Assembly (NCBI GenBank): GCA_919901335.1
Contig: CAKKOZ010000123.1
Location: 1-18,469 of the forward strand
Direction of reading: 5' to 3'
Source: Nitrospiria bacterium
Lineage (GTDB): Bacteria; Nitrospirota; Nitrospiria; JACQBZ01
Length of the DNA: 18,469 nt
Positions 7,700 to 14,728 of the stretch are shown piece by piece. The notes beneath the pieces are model-generated. The model was not told the DNA's origin and ran no database searches. It was given only the letters and a program-made list of their open reading frames with translations. The translations under genes were made by a program, and so were the position numbers. Position 1 is the first letter of the stretch. Each line of letters begins with the position of its first letter.

Positions 7700-9506
7700 T
7701 TTTGAGATACTCCTCAATGATCCGTTTGGCGGGCGGCGCGGCCGTCTCCCCGCCGTGGCCCCCATGTTCAACCAGGACCGCCACGGCGATCTGCGGGTCC
7801 TCGACCGGCGCGTAGGCGATGAACCAGGCGTGGTCTTGAAGATGTTTGGGGAGGGACTTCGTCGCAACACCCGGTTGGATTCCCACCACCTGCGCCGTCC
7901 CGGTTTTCCCGCCGATCGAAACCATTTTTGATCGCGCCGCCCCGCCGGTGCCATGGGGTTCCGAGACCACGCCGCTTAACGCCCGTCGGATCGCGTTGTA
8001 GGTCTCATCCGCCAGCGCCACCTTCCCGATTTGAACCGGCGGAAACTCGAACAACCGTCCGGTGGCCCGGTCCCGAATCGCCTTGATCAGGTGCGGCTGA
8101 TACCGGACGCCCGACATGGCCACGGTCGCGATGAGATGGGCCATCTGGACCGGCGTCACGGTGACGAATCCCTGTCCGATCGAGGCCGACAGCGTTTCTC
8201 CGGGGAACCAGGGCTCCCCTTTGGCGCGGATCTTCCACTGGGTCGTGGGGATGTTGCCTGATTTCTCGGAGGTCAGCTCGATGCCGGTGGGCCGGCCCAG
8301 TCCGTAGCGGAACGCAAAATCGGCCAGGCGGTCAATGCCCACCCGCCGTCCCACCTCGTAGAAAAAGACGTCGCACGACTGGACGATCGCGGAATGAAGG
8401 TCCATCCGTCCGTGTCCGCCCCTTTTCCAGTCCTTGTAAATCCGTCTGCCGAAATACATGCCTCCCGTGCAGTTGATCTGTTCTTCCAGCGTAACTTCCT
8501 TTGACTCCAGTGCCGCGGCGGAGACGACCAGCTTGAAGATTGATCCCGGCGGATACTGGCCCTGCGTGGCGCGGTTGGTCAGGGGATGGCCCGGATCGGA
8601 GGAGAGGGCCTCCCAATCGGCGGGCGACAGGGTTCGGGAGAGTTGATTCGGATCAAACGCGGGGTGGCTCGCCAGCGCCAGGATTTCACCGTTTTTTGGA
8701 TTGATCGCCACGATCGTTCCGGCATCCTTTCCCAACGCCGCCTCCGCCGCCTTCTGGACATCGAGATCAATCGTCAAATAGAGGTCGTTGCCCGAGGCCG
8801 GTTCCTGAACGCGCAGGACCTTCATCTCATGTCCGAGGGCATCCACCTCGATGATTTTCTGCCCGGCCCCTCCGCGGATATGGGTGTCGTAGGTTTTTTC
8901 GATGCCGTTCTGACCCACCGATGTTCCGGGCAGGACATCGCCGTTCTCCGGCTCTTGAAGTTGCGCCGGAGAGATCTCTCCGACATAGCCCAGGAGATGA
9001 GCCGCAAGAGGGCCGTAGAGATAGTTCCGCTGGGGCTCCGGCTCAAGAAGCGTTCCGGCCAGGTCCAGACGATGCGACTCGATCAGCGCCACCTCTTTAA
9101 GGGACAGCCCCTCCTTGATCTTTACCGGCATGTACGGCGCATTATTTTTAAGTGAACGGATCTTGCGGTCCAGCTCGGCGCGGTCCATCTGGATGAGACG
9201 GGCCAGTTGATCCAGCAGTGCCTTTGGGTCCGGGATATCCTCCAAAACCAGGTAGAGGTTGAAGCTCGGCACATTATTGGCCAGTAAGGCGCCGTATCGG
9301 TCGAAGATCAAGCCGCGGGGCGGCTGGATGGACACGACCCGGATGCGGTTATTCTCGGACTGTTCTTTGTAGTAACGTCCCTGGGTGATCTGGAGGTACC
9401 CGGCACTCAGGAGCAGCGCGACAAAAATAGCGACAATCCCGATCATCAGATAACTCAGACGATTTTGAAGCTCGCGGGGATTGTCGGACGATGTATAAGG
9501 ATCCAT
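7668..9506 (-). CDS. mrdA: Penicillin-binding protein 2 (transpeptidase of elongation)
   Basis: A class B penicillin-binding protein of 612 residues that crosslinks new peptidoglycan as the partner of RodA. One N-terminal membrane helix (about 18-40) is followed by the dimerisation/pedestal region, with RGLIFDRYGALLA at 64-76, and then the transpeptidase domain. The catalytic SxxK is S322-I-F-K325, the second motif is SCD (377-379), the SxD form usual in PBP2, and the third is K534-T-G. Length and motif spacing match the family. There is no clear Shine-Dalgarno sequence before ATG; mreD ends 14 bases upstream, so re-initiation is likely. The 3' end overlaps rodA. Confidence 0.95.
   Translation of the reverse strand: MDPYTSSDNPRELQNRLSYLMIGIVAIFVALLLSAGYLQITQGRYYKEQSENNRIRVVSIQPPRGLIFDRYGALLANNVPSFNLYLVLEDIPDPKALLDQLARLIQMDRAELDRKIRSLKNNAPYMPVKIKEGLSLKEVALIESHRLDLAGTLLEPEPQRNYLYGPLAAHLLGYVGEISPAQLQEPENGDVLPGTSVGQNGIEKTYDTHIRGGAGQKIIEVDALGHEMKVLRVQEPASGNDLYLTIDLDVQKAAEAALGKDAGTIVAINPKNGEILALASHPAFDPNQLSRTLSPADWEALSSDPGHPLTNRATQGQYPPGSIFKLVVSAAALESKEVTLEEQINCTGGMYFGRRIYKDWKRGGHGRMDLHSAIVQSCDVFFYEVGRRVGIDRLADFAFRYGLGRPTGIELTSEKSGNIPTTQWKIRAKGEPWFPGETLSASIGQGFVTVTPVQMAHLIATVAMSGVRYQPHLIKAIRDRATGRLFEFPPVQIGKVALADETYNAIRRALSGVVSEPHGTGGAARSKMVSIGGKTGTAQVVGIQPGVATKSLPKHLQDHAWFIAYAPVEDPQIAVAVLVEHGGHGGETAAPPAKRIIEEYLKNAGSKIHQPL
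7710..7715 (-). promoter_or_regulatory. Ribosome binding site that fixes the rodA start
   Basis: The minus strand reads GAGGAG ten bases before the rodA ATG at 7699, inside the 3' end of mrdA. This supports the short 372-residue RodA over the longer open frame. Confidence 0.7.
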
Positions 9507-9520
9507 ATCAGACGTTTAAC

Positions 9521-10036
9521 TTAAAGGGGTCGAAGCGGCGCTTCATCCGGCCAGCTCTTTTTAATGTTCAGCCGGCTGACGCCTGCCCGGAACACGATTC
9601 CCCCTGCCACCATGTTGTACAACGCTTCGGGCAGAATCGTCCAACGAAAAACCTCGGTCAATTCGATTCCGCCCAGGGCCCATTGATGAAAGAAAAAAAC
9701 CAGGATGCCGTTGAGAGCGGACAACAAGAAAATCATTCCCATGGTCAGGGTCGCCGTCATATCGAGAAAGAATCTCGCCGGCAGCCCGGACAACAGTCCC
9801 GCAACCGCCAGGGTGGCGATCTTCAGGCCGAAAGGCCCTCCCGAGAAGAGGTCCATCAAAGCTCCCACCCCCCACCCCGCCAGCAAGCCGTTCATTTTTC
9901 CTGCGTAAAACCCCGTGAAATAGACCAGAAGGAGCGCGAGGTCCGGTTTAACGGCATGCAGACTGATTCCGTTCAGCCAGGTGGTCTGCACCGGAACCAG
10001 CAACAGGACGATGATGACGTACGTCCACCGATTCAT
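9521..10036 (-). CDS. mreD: Rod-shape-determining membrane protein MreD
   Basis: A 171-residue, very hydrophobic protein with about five or six membrane helices and no large soluble domain. It has the short charged loops typical of MreD, for example GFYAGKMNGLLAGWGVGALMD, which matches the family's Gly-rich region near residues 47-67. MreD sits in the inner membrane with MreC and links the cytoplasmic MreB filament to PBP2/RodA. Its ATG overlaps the mreC stop as ATGA, and mrdA follows after 14 bases. The sequence family is weakly conserved, so the call rests partly on its position between mreC and mrdA. Confidence 0.9.
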   Translation of the reverse strand: MNRWTYVIIVLLLVPVQTTWLNGISLHAVKPDLALLLVYFTGFYAGKMNGLLAGWGVGALMDLFSGGPFGLKIATLAVAGLLSGLPARFFLDMTATLTMGMIFLLSALNGILVFFFHQWALGGIELTEVFRWTILPEALYNMVAGGIVFRAGVSRLNIKKSWPDEAPLRPL

Positions 10037-10842
10037 TTCTGCCCATCCAGCGAGGTGACCACCAGAACCTCTTCTATCTTTGAGAAGTCCACGTGGGGGG
10101 TCAGTTCGGCTTGTTTGAAAAGATCCAGGCCCTTTTTCGTTACGCGGCCGAGCGTGCCGATCGGGATCCCTTTCGGGAAACTGCCCGTCAACCCGGACGT
10201 CAAGGCGAGGTCGCCTTCCGCTGCGTCCGCCCGCAGGGAAAGATACTTGATGCGCGCCAGCCCGTTTTCAGTGCCTTCCACCAGCCCTTCATCCCGCGTG
10301 CGCTGTATCAGCGCCGCCACGGTGCTGTTTCGGTCGGTGATCAGGAGGACCTGGGATACGGCGGTCTCCGCCTTGATCACGCGCCCGACCACTCCGGCGG
10401 GGGTCATGACGCCCATATCGACCGCGACGCCATCCCGGCTCCCTTTATTGATCATCAACGTTCGGTACCAGTTGGAGGGATCGCGTCCGATCACGGTTGC
10501 GGCCAGCAGAGAGTAGGCCGCCGTTTTTTTGAGATCGAGGAGCTCCTGAAGCCGCTCATGGGCCTGTGCGGCCTCCTGAAGCCGGATCGTCTCGTTTTGC
10601 AATCGCGCCAGATCCTGCTTTAACCGTTCGTTTTCATGCCGCACGGAGACCAGGTTGATATAACCTTTCCATGTGTTCCCGAAGCCACCGCCGATCCAGG
10701 TTAAGCCCTTCTGCAGGCCGGAGATCACAAAGACCACGGGGCGGCCGAGAAAATGGATGGGCCGTTTCTGCAGCTCCGGGAAAAGGAGCATGGTGACCAG
10801 GAGGACGACCAGAAACAGAACGATGAACCGTCTATAATTCAT
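10033..10842 (-). CDS. mreC: Rod-shape-determining protein MreC
   Basis: A periplasmic scaffold of 269 residues that activates PBP2/RodA. It has a short cytoplasmic N-terminus, one membrane helix (about 6-22), a coiled-coil segment (about 66-107, rich in Glu, Gln, Leu and Arg) and the two-part beta-barrel domain with the family phrases VIGRDPSNWYRTLMINKGS and GVVGRVIKAE. Family length is typical. The start ATG lacks a well-spaced ribosome site: AAGGA lies 15 bases upstream. A five-codon frame (ATG at 10856, MLRTV) ends in a TGA overlapping the mreC ATG, which could allow coupled initiation. mreB ends 61 bases upstream with no terminator seen between them. Confidence 0.93.
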   Translation of the reverse strand: MNYRRFIVLFLVVLLVTMLLFPELQKRPIHFLGRPVVFVISGLQKGLTWIGGGFGNTWKGYINLVSVRHENERLKQDLARLQNETIRLQEAAQAHERLQELLDLKKTAAYSLLAATVIGRDPSNWYRTLMINKGSRDGVAVDMGVMTPAGVVGRVIKAETAVSQVLLITDRNSTVAALIQRTRDEGLVEGTENGLARIKYLSLRADAAEGDLALTSGLTGSFPKGIPIGTLGRVTKKGLDLFKQAELTPHVDFSKIEEVLVVTSLDGQK

Positions 10843-10903
10843 ACTGTGCGCAGCATGTCCTTGTGCTCGCTGGGTCGATGCCTATGGGTTTGCGTGTGAG
10901 GGT

Positions 10904-11938
10904 CTACTGGGACATGATGGTTACTTTTTTGAGCAAGTCGATCTCATCTAAGACCTTGCCTGTTCCCAGCACAACCGTCGTGAGCGGGTTCTCGACCGTG
11001 ATCACCGGCAGGTTGGTTTCTTCCCGAAGACGGACGTCCATTCCCCGGAGAAGCGATCCGCCGCCGGTCAGCACGATTCCCCGGTCGATAATATCCCCCG
11101 CCAGTTCAGGCGGCGTATTCTCCAGGGCCACCTTGATGGCATTCACGATCGCGCTGATCGTCTCGGACAGCGCCTCGCGGATCTCGCTGTCGTCCATCAC
11201 GAGTGTTTTTGGAATCCCCGAGATGAGGTCCCGGCCTTTGATCGTGATCGTCCGCCGCTCCTCCAGCGGAAACGCGGATCCGATTTCAAACTTGATCTGC
11301 TCCGCCATCGGTTCCCCGATCAGCAGGTTGTATTTTCGCTTGATGTAATTTATGATCGCCTCGTCCATCTTGTCCCCGGCCACTTTGACCGACTCGCTGT
11401 ACACGATTCCGGCCAGGGAGATGACGGCCACATCGGTCGTCCCGCCGCCGATATCCACCACCATGTTTCCGGACGGCTCGGCGATCGGCAATCCGGCCCC
11501 GATCGCGGCCGCGACGGGCTGCTCGATCAGGTAGACCTCGCGGGCGCCGGCCAGCTGCGCCGAATCCCGGACGGCGCGCTTTTCGACCTGCGTAATCCGG
11601 GAGGGCACGCCGATCACGATCCGGGGGCGGACGAAGGTGCTTCGGTTGTGCGTTTTCATGATGAAATGGCTGAGCATCTTCTCCGCGATCTCGAAGTCGG
11701 CGATGACGCCGTCCCTCATCGGCCGAATCGTGACGATATTGCCGGGCGTCCTTCCAAGCATTCTCTTGGCCTCGGCCCCGACCGCCAGGACCTTGCCGGT
11801 TTTCTTCTCAATGGCGACCACGGACGGTTCGTTGATGACGATCCCCTTTCCCTTTAGGTAGACGAGGGTGTTCGCCGTGCCCAGATCAATCGCCAGATCG
11901 TTCGAAAACCGTCCAAGAAAGTCGTCAACTAAGCCCAC
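10904..11938 (-). CDS. mreB: Actin-like rod-shape protein MreB (GTG start)
   Basis: An ATP-binding actin homologue of 344 residues that forms membrane-bound filaments and directs lateral wall synthesis. Visible signatures are the phosphate-1 loop IDLGTANTL (17-25), the phosphate-2 loop VVDIGGGTTDVAVIS, and the adenosine motif VLTGGGSLLRG, together with NEPSVVAIEK near the N-terminus. Length is that of typical MreB. The N-terminal FLGRFSNDLAID suggests the usual short amphipathic or hydrophobic membrane-contact region. The start codon is GTG, supported by AGAGGAGA five bases upstream. The RDD gene ends 37 bases upstream and is likely co-transcribed. Confidence 0.97.
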   Translation of the reverse strand: MGLVDDFLGRFSNDLAIDLGTANTLVYLKGKGIVINEPSVVAIEKKTGKVLAVGAEAKRMLGRTPGNIVTIRPMRDGVIADFEIAEKMLSHFIMKTHNRSTFVRPRIVIGVPSRITQVEKRAVRDSAQLAGAREVYLIEQPVAAAIGAGLPIAEPSGNMVVDIGGGTTDVAVISLAGIVYSESVKVAGDKMDEAIINYIKRKYNLLIGEPMAEQIKFEIGSAFPLEERRTITIKGRDLISGIPKTLVMDDSEIREALSETISAIVNAIKVALENTPPELAGDIIDRGIVLTGGGSLLRGMDVRLREETNLPVITVENPLTTVVLGTGKVLDEIDLLKKVTIMSQ

Positions 11939-11943
11939 GCCGG

Positions 11944-11951
11944 TCTCCTCT
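11944..11951 (-). promoter_or_regulatory. Ribosome binding site for the GTG start of mreB
   Basis: The minus strand reads AGAGGAGA five bases ahead of GTG at 11936-11938. It confirms the non-ATG start and gives the filament protein a strong translation signal within the operon. Confidence 0.75.
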
Positions 11952-11975
11952 AATAAAAATTAAGATTTCCCGATT

Positions 11976-12461
11976 TTATGCGTCCATCGGTCGTTCCGGC
12001 CGGGTCTCCTGCGCGGAGGGTCGAAGATCGATCACGTGGGTTTTGGCGATCTCGTCCCCCACGCGATGCCCGTGCAGATTGCCGATCACGAGAAGCGCTT
12101 CGACCAGAACAATCCCGCCCGCCGCCAGCCAGCCGATATACGGAATGGTCAGGCAGAGGTAGGCCGCCGAAACGGGGACATTCCGAAGGATGGACTCCCG
12201 GAAAGAAATCACCGCCCCCGTGTCGGACCGAAGCGTCTGCAATCCGATCAACCGTTTCCCGGCGCTCTGGCCGGCAAACAGGCCGTCCGCGATCAGGAGA
12301 TAGGTCATTCCGGCAAAAAAGCCGACCGGGGGGAACACCATGGCCAAGGCGGCAACGATCAGGAAATCGATGAATTTTGCAATGAAACGGTGGACCCCAT
12401 CCGCTTTCGGGAATCCTTCCACCGGTTCCGGACGCTGCTCGCCAACCTCAACCACGGTCAC
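11976..12461 (-). CDS. RDD-family membrane protein, first gene of the mre operon
   Basis: A 161-residue protein with a short soluble N-terminus and two to four hydrophobic helices. The family hallmarks are an Arg-x-x-Ala-x-x-Ile-Asp near the first helix (HRFIAKFIDFLIVAAL), SAGKRLIGLQTL in the middle and SFRESILRNV before the next helix. RDD proteins are small membrane proteins with no agreed function; some have been linked to transport. Start is GTG with GGAG four to five bases upstream; a second in-frame GTG two codons on is also possible and better spaced. A good promoter lies upstream and mreB follows after 37 bases, so it may be expressed with the elongation machinery. Confidence 0.8.
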   Translation of the reverse strand: MTVVEVGEQRPEPVEGFPKADGVHRFIAKFIDFLIVAALAMVFPPVGFFAGMTYLLIADGLFAGQSAGKRLIGLQTLRSDTGAVISFRESILRNVPVSAAYLCLTIPYIGWLAAGGIVLVEALLVIGNLHGHRVGDEIAKTHVIDLRPSAQETRPERPMDA

Positions 12462-12502
12462 CCGTCTCCTTGCTCGCTGGATTGATTCCCCAAGAATGCG
12501 CC

Positions 12503-12530
12503 ATTATAACAGATCGCCGTTTTTTTTCAA
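12503..12530 (-). promoter_or_regulatory. Promoter for the RDD-mreBCD-mrdA-rodA-rng run
   Basis: On the minus strand TTGAAA (complement of 12525-12530) and TATAAT (complement of 12503-12508) are 16 bases apart, with an A-run after the -35 box. Transcription would start near 12496, about 35 bases before the RDD start codon. No other strong promoter is evident between the genes down to 4401, so it may drive all eight. Confidence 0.7.
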
Positions 12531-12539
12531 GGAGACCCG

Positions 12540-12568
12540 TTGCATTTTTTAAAAAAAAACGCTATCAT
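12540..12568 (+). promoter_or_regulatory. Probable promoter for the SurA/PpiD-like gene
   Basis: TTGCAT (12540-12545) and TATCAT (12563-12568) are 17 bases apart, with the spacer made of T- and A-runs. The -10 box matches five of six consensus bases, the -35 box only three. It is divergent from and does not overlap the RDD promoter. Confidence 0.5.
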
Positions 12569-12602
12569 CAAACCCGTTCATCCGAAGGAGACATGAAATC
12601 CG

Positions 12603-13316
12603 ATGTTGAAGCTTTTACGAGAAGGCGCCCTTGAAAATCCCTGGATCTACCGCGGCATCATATTCCTGATCGCGGCCACCTTCGTGATCAGCATGGGCTG
12701 GTGGGGTTTCTCGGAGGACGACCGGGATCCCTACGTGGCCCAGATCGATCAGGCCCGGATCACACGCGCCCAATACCTTCGGTACAAGGAAAACGCCTAC
12801 CGCTACTATCGCGACCAGCTCAAGGAAAACTTCAAGGAGGAGATGGTCAACCAGTTCGTGATCAATACCCTGGTCGAGCGGCAATTATGGCTGAAGCTGG
12901 CCCGGGAGATGCGGCTCTCGATCGGGGTGGACGAACTTCGCGACGTCCTGACACGGGATTCCACCTTTCACAACGACCAGGGGCGGTTCGATCCGGACCG
13001 GTATCAGTTCTTTCTGTCGCGCAGTCGCACGACGGCCGAGGAGTTTGAGCAGTCCGTTCGGGAAGACGTGCTGATCGACAAGACCAAACGGACCCTCCAG
13101 GACGGCATCATTCTGACGGAGTCGGAAATCGTCGAGGCCAAGTCCGAGTCATCCAAGCAGATCACCGATCTGAAAACAACGCCCGAGAAACGTTTCGAGG
13201 AAGCGACCCAGGCGATTCAGGGGGCCCTGCGCCAAAAGCAGCAGCGGGTCATGATGTCTATGTTGAATCGAATCCGGGCCGCGACACGAATCGAGATCAA
13301 GGACCCGTACCTCTAA
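12603..13316 (+). CDS. Membrane-anchored SurA/PpiD N-terminal-domain protein without a PPIase domain
   Basis: A 237-residue protein with an N-terminal membrane helix (about 17-36) and a periplasmic region resembling the SurA/PpiD N-terminal chaperone domain: an ...VAQIDQARITRAQYLRY start, a long helical stretch, and NTLVERQLWLKLAREMRLSIGVDELRDVL. The parvulin PPIase domain that follows in PpiD is not present; the protein ends in a helical basic tail (about 190-237). It could be a foldase-like chaperone or an inner-membrane quality-control factor. AAGGAG lies 12 bases before the ATG, rather far; an alternative ATG at 12593 opens only a 13-codon frame. The 3' end overlaps the PilZ gene on the other strand by 20 bases. 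Confidence 0.72.
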   Translation: MLKLLREGALENPWIYRGIIFLIAATFVISMGWWGFSEDDRDPYVAQIDQARITRAQYLRYKENAYRYYRDQLKENFKEEMVNQFVINTLVERQLWLKLAREMRLSIGVDELRDVLTRDSTFHNDQGRFDPDRYQFFLSRSRTTAEEFEQSVREDVLIDKTKRTLQDGIILTESEIVEAKSESSKQITDLKTTPEKRFEEATQAIQGALRQKQQRVMMSMLNRIRAATRIEIKDPYL

Positions 13317-13641
13317 TTCCTCCGCCCATCCCGACCATGAATTGTTTGTAGCCGTCGCTGACCGACGCCAGCCGGACGCCCATCCCGCTTTTTTTGGTGA
13401 GTCGAAGGAAGCTCGGCGGGACCTGTTTGGCCCAGACCACCTGTCCCGTTATCAAGAGAGTGCGCTGATCCGGGAGGGTCAGCTCGATCCGGAGTGTTGT
13501 CCCCGGCTGGAACACCGTGGTTGTTTTAATGAACAGTCCCGTGGGAGAAACGTCCACGGTAAAACCCAGCTTTTCCGGCTTCTCCTTGCCGAATCTCACC
13601 ATCAGCCGCTTGCCGACTCGGTTCTTGTTCCGTTTTTCCAT
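13297..13641 (-). CDS. PilZ-domain protein, likely cyclic di-GMP receptor
   Basis: A 114-residue stand-alone PilZ domain. The cyclic di-GMP signature is present: RxxxR at 4-8 (RNKNR) and DxSxxG at 30-35 (DVSPTG), followed by GLFIKTT and a beta-barrel-like alternating pattern including GQVVWAKQVP. Such proteins change the activity of a partner, often in motility, exopolysaccharide or envelope processes, when bound to the second messenger. No diguanylate cyclase or phosphodiesterase is encoded in the window, so the partner is unknown. AGGAGG stands about seven bases before ATG. A promoter and repeated AGTCTT motifs lie upstream. Its last 20 bases overlap the convergent SurA/PpiD-like gene. Confidence 0.88.
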   Translation of the reverse strand: MEKRNKNRVGKRLMVRFGKEKPEKLGFTVDVSPTGLFIKTTTVFQPGTTLRIELTLPDQRTLLITGQVVWAKQVPPSFLRLTKKSGMGVRLASVSDGYKQFMVGMGGGIRGTGP

Positions 13642-13678
13642 CCGGCGTCCTCCTGTGCTTTACTGATTCCCGGTGCGC

Positions 13679-13707
13679 ATTATACACACCTGAAAGTCTT
13701 AAGACAA
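13679..13707 (-). promoter_or_regulatory. Promoter for the PilZ gene with a nearby inverted repeat
   Basis: The minus strand has TTGTCT (complement of 13702-13707) and TATAAT (complement of 13679-13684) with a 17-base spacer. The palindrome GTCTTAAGAC (13696-13705) spans the -35 edge, and AAGAC (13701-13705) also pairs with GTCTT a few bases on, so a regulator could bind here. The operator idea is inferred only from symmetry. Confidence 0.6.
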
Positions 13708-13735
13708 CCCTAAGTCTTGTGGTCAACCCGGTGCT

Positions 13736-13764
13736 TTGACTTGGAGGATAAAATACGGTATGGT
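13736..13764 (+). promoter_or_regulatory. Possible promoter for the 93-residue unknown gene
   Basis: TTGACT (13736-13741) and TATGGT (13759-13764) are 17 bases apart. The -35 box matches five of six bases and the -10 box four. A start near 13771 leaves a leader of about 23 bases before the ATG at 13794. Confidence 0.45.
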
Positions 13765-13793
13765 TGACGCCGGAAGAGGGGGATCGAAAAACC

Positions 13794-14075
13794 ATGGCCG
13801 AGATGCAACTTCGCGGCAAAAGTATTGCCGCGGTGGCGCGGGACGTCGCGGAAGGATTTTTCACGATCAATCCGCTGGTGCTCAAGAAGTTCGATCCCGA
13901 AGGGTACAAGGCCCTCCATCAACAGCTCAAGAAAAGCCAGACCCTGGTTCGCGGTGAGAAGTTTCCGCAGCATGATATCCTGGCGCTTCGAGGCCGGAAC
14001 GCCCGACTCCAGCGTCTTCACGGCGCCATCCGTATTCTCGAACACAGCGCGAAAGAACGAAAGATCATGTTGTAG
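13794..14075 (+). CDS. Conserved-looking small protein of unknown function
   Basis: I do not recognise this 93-residue protein. It is basic, has no signal peptide or membrane helix and no cysteine, and appears mainly helical, with SIAAVARDVAEGFFTINPLVL at the N-terminal end and an Arg/Leu-rich C-terminal half (LRGRNARLQRLHGAIRILEH). This would suit a small nucleic-acid- or protein-binding factor, but nothing identifies it. The ATG follows GAGGGGG with about ten bases of spacing; a TTG ten codons upstream is possible but is inside the predicted promoter. The gene is flanked by its own candidate promoter and a hairpin terminator, so it is probably a monocistronic unit. It is a real gene on those grounds and because of its start signals. 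Confidence 0.65.
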   Translation: MAEMQLRGKSIAAVARDVAEGFFTINPLVLKKFDPEGYKALHQQLKKSQTLVRGEKFPQHDILALRGRNARLQRLHGAIRILEHSAKERKIML

Positions 14076-14103
14076 GATTCTGGAGGGGAACCCTACTCTT
14101 TTG
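14072..14103 (+). terminator. Hairpin terminator after the 93-residue gene
   Basis: GTAGG (14072-14076) pairs with CCTAC (14092-14096), extended inside by TTC/GAA after one mismatch, with loop TGGAGGG. TCTTTTG follows. It overlaps the stop codons of both convergent genes and would act mainly in the plus direction, since no T-run follows on the other strand. Confidence 0.5.
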
Positions 14104-14710
14104 CGATGTAGGTCGTTAATCGCTCCTGCCTTGATAGCTGCTGCGCCATTTCCTGGGCCGCTTCCCGTTTCGTAAAATGCCCCACCCGGACACGATACCA
14201 TGTCCCCTGCCCGGGGACGACGTGAGGAAGAATGAAAACGGGATACCCTTTGCTCTTAAGACGATCGGCCAGGACCTCGGCGGTCGGCCGGTCCTTGAGC
14301 GCGGCGATTTGAATCGTGTAACCGGCCGGTCGATTTTTTCGGGCGGCGCCGGTCTCACCTGGGGGCGCCGCCGGAGAAACGCGGCGGGAGGGCGGCCCTG
14401 AAGGGACCATCCATCCGGGGGACGGGGCGTTCCGTTGCTCCAAAGTGTCATAAAATGTAAACGTCTCGGGGGCGGTTGAAGACGGTTCGTCGGTCGTCTG
14501 GACGGGTAAAAGGGGCGAGGGGGTTGAGGTTTCCGGGGATGGTCCGACCGGAGGCTCGGGGAGCGCGCTCTGGACCGGTGAATGTTGATCCAGCGAAACG
14601 AGAACGACCACCAGCAGGATCGCCGTGACAATGCCGCCCGCGAGAAACAGCGCTAACCGGCCCCTCGAAGGGGGACGTCTCTGGCTTAATCTTCTTGCGA
14701 CTCGTCTCAT
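14093..14710 (-). CDS. SPOR-domain membrane protein
   Basis: A 205-residue bitopic protein: a basic cytoplasmic start (MRRVARRLSQRR), one membrane helix (about 19-41), a Pro/Ser/Thr-rich linker (about 42-125) and a C-terminal SPOR domain (about 128-205) with GYTIQIAALKDRPTAEVLADRL and a WYRVRVGHF strand. SPOR domains bind glycan strands stripped of stem peptides and often localise proteins to the septum. The start follows AGGAG with only a three-base gap. It is last in the leuB-asd-spoIID-queA run, 18 bases behind queA. A pairing with the SpoIID-like enzyme two genes upstream, which acts on denuded glycan, is an attractive guess. It overlaps neither neighbour in coding sense. Confidence 0.85.
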   Translation of the reverse strand: MRRVARRLSQRRPPSRGRLALFLAGGIVTAILLVVVLVSLDQHSPVQSALPEPPVGPSPETSTPSPLLPVQTTDEPSSTAPETFTFYDTLEQRNAPSPGWMVPSGPPSRRVSPAAPPGETGAARKNRPAGYTIQIAALKDRPTAEVLADRLKSKGYPVFILPHVVPGQGTWYRVRVGHFTKREAAQEMAQQLSRQERLTTYIAKE

Positions 14711-14728
14711 GAACTCCTGACCGGAATC

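Noticed and set aside
7700..7954. Extended N-terminus of RodA
   Set aside because: This stretch is out-of-frame mrdA sequence. The GAGGAG site and family N-terminus support the start at 7699.
9491..10516. Long open frame (341 codons) on the plus strand opposite mreC and mreD
   Set aside because: It is antisense to two well-supported genes, shows low-complexity Arg/Pro/Ser composition and no family features. High-GC coding DNA commonly creates such frames.
13764..13793. TTG start for the 93-residue protein
   Set aside because: It overlaps the predicted -10 box and lacks a ribosome site, whereas the ATG at 13794 follows GAGGGGG.
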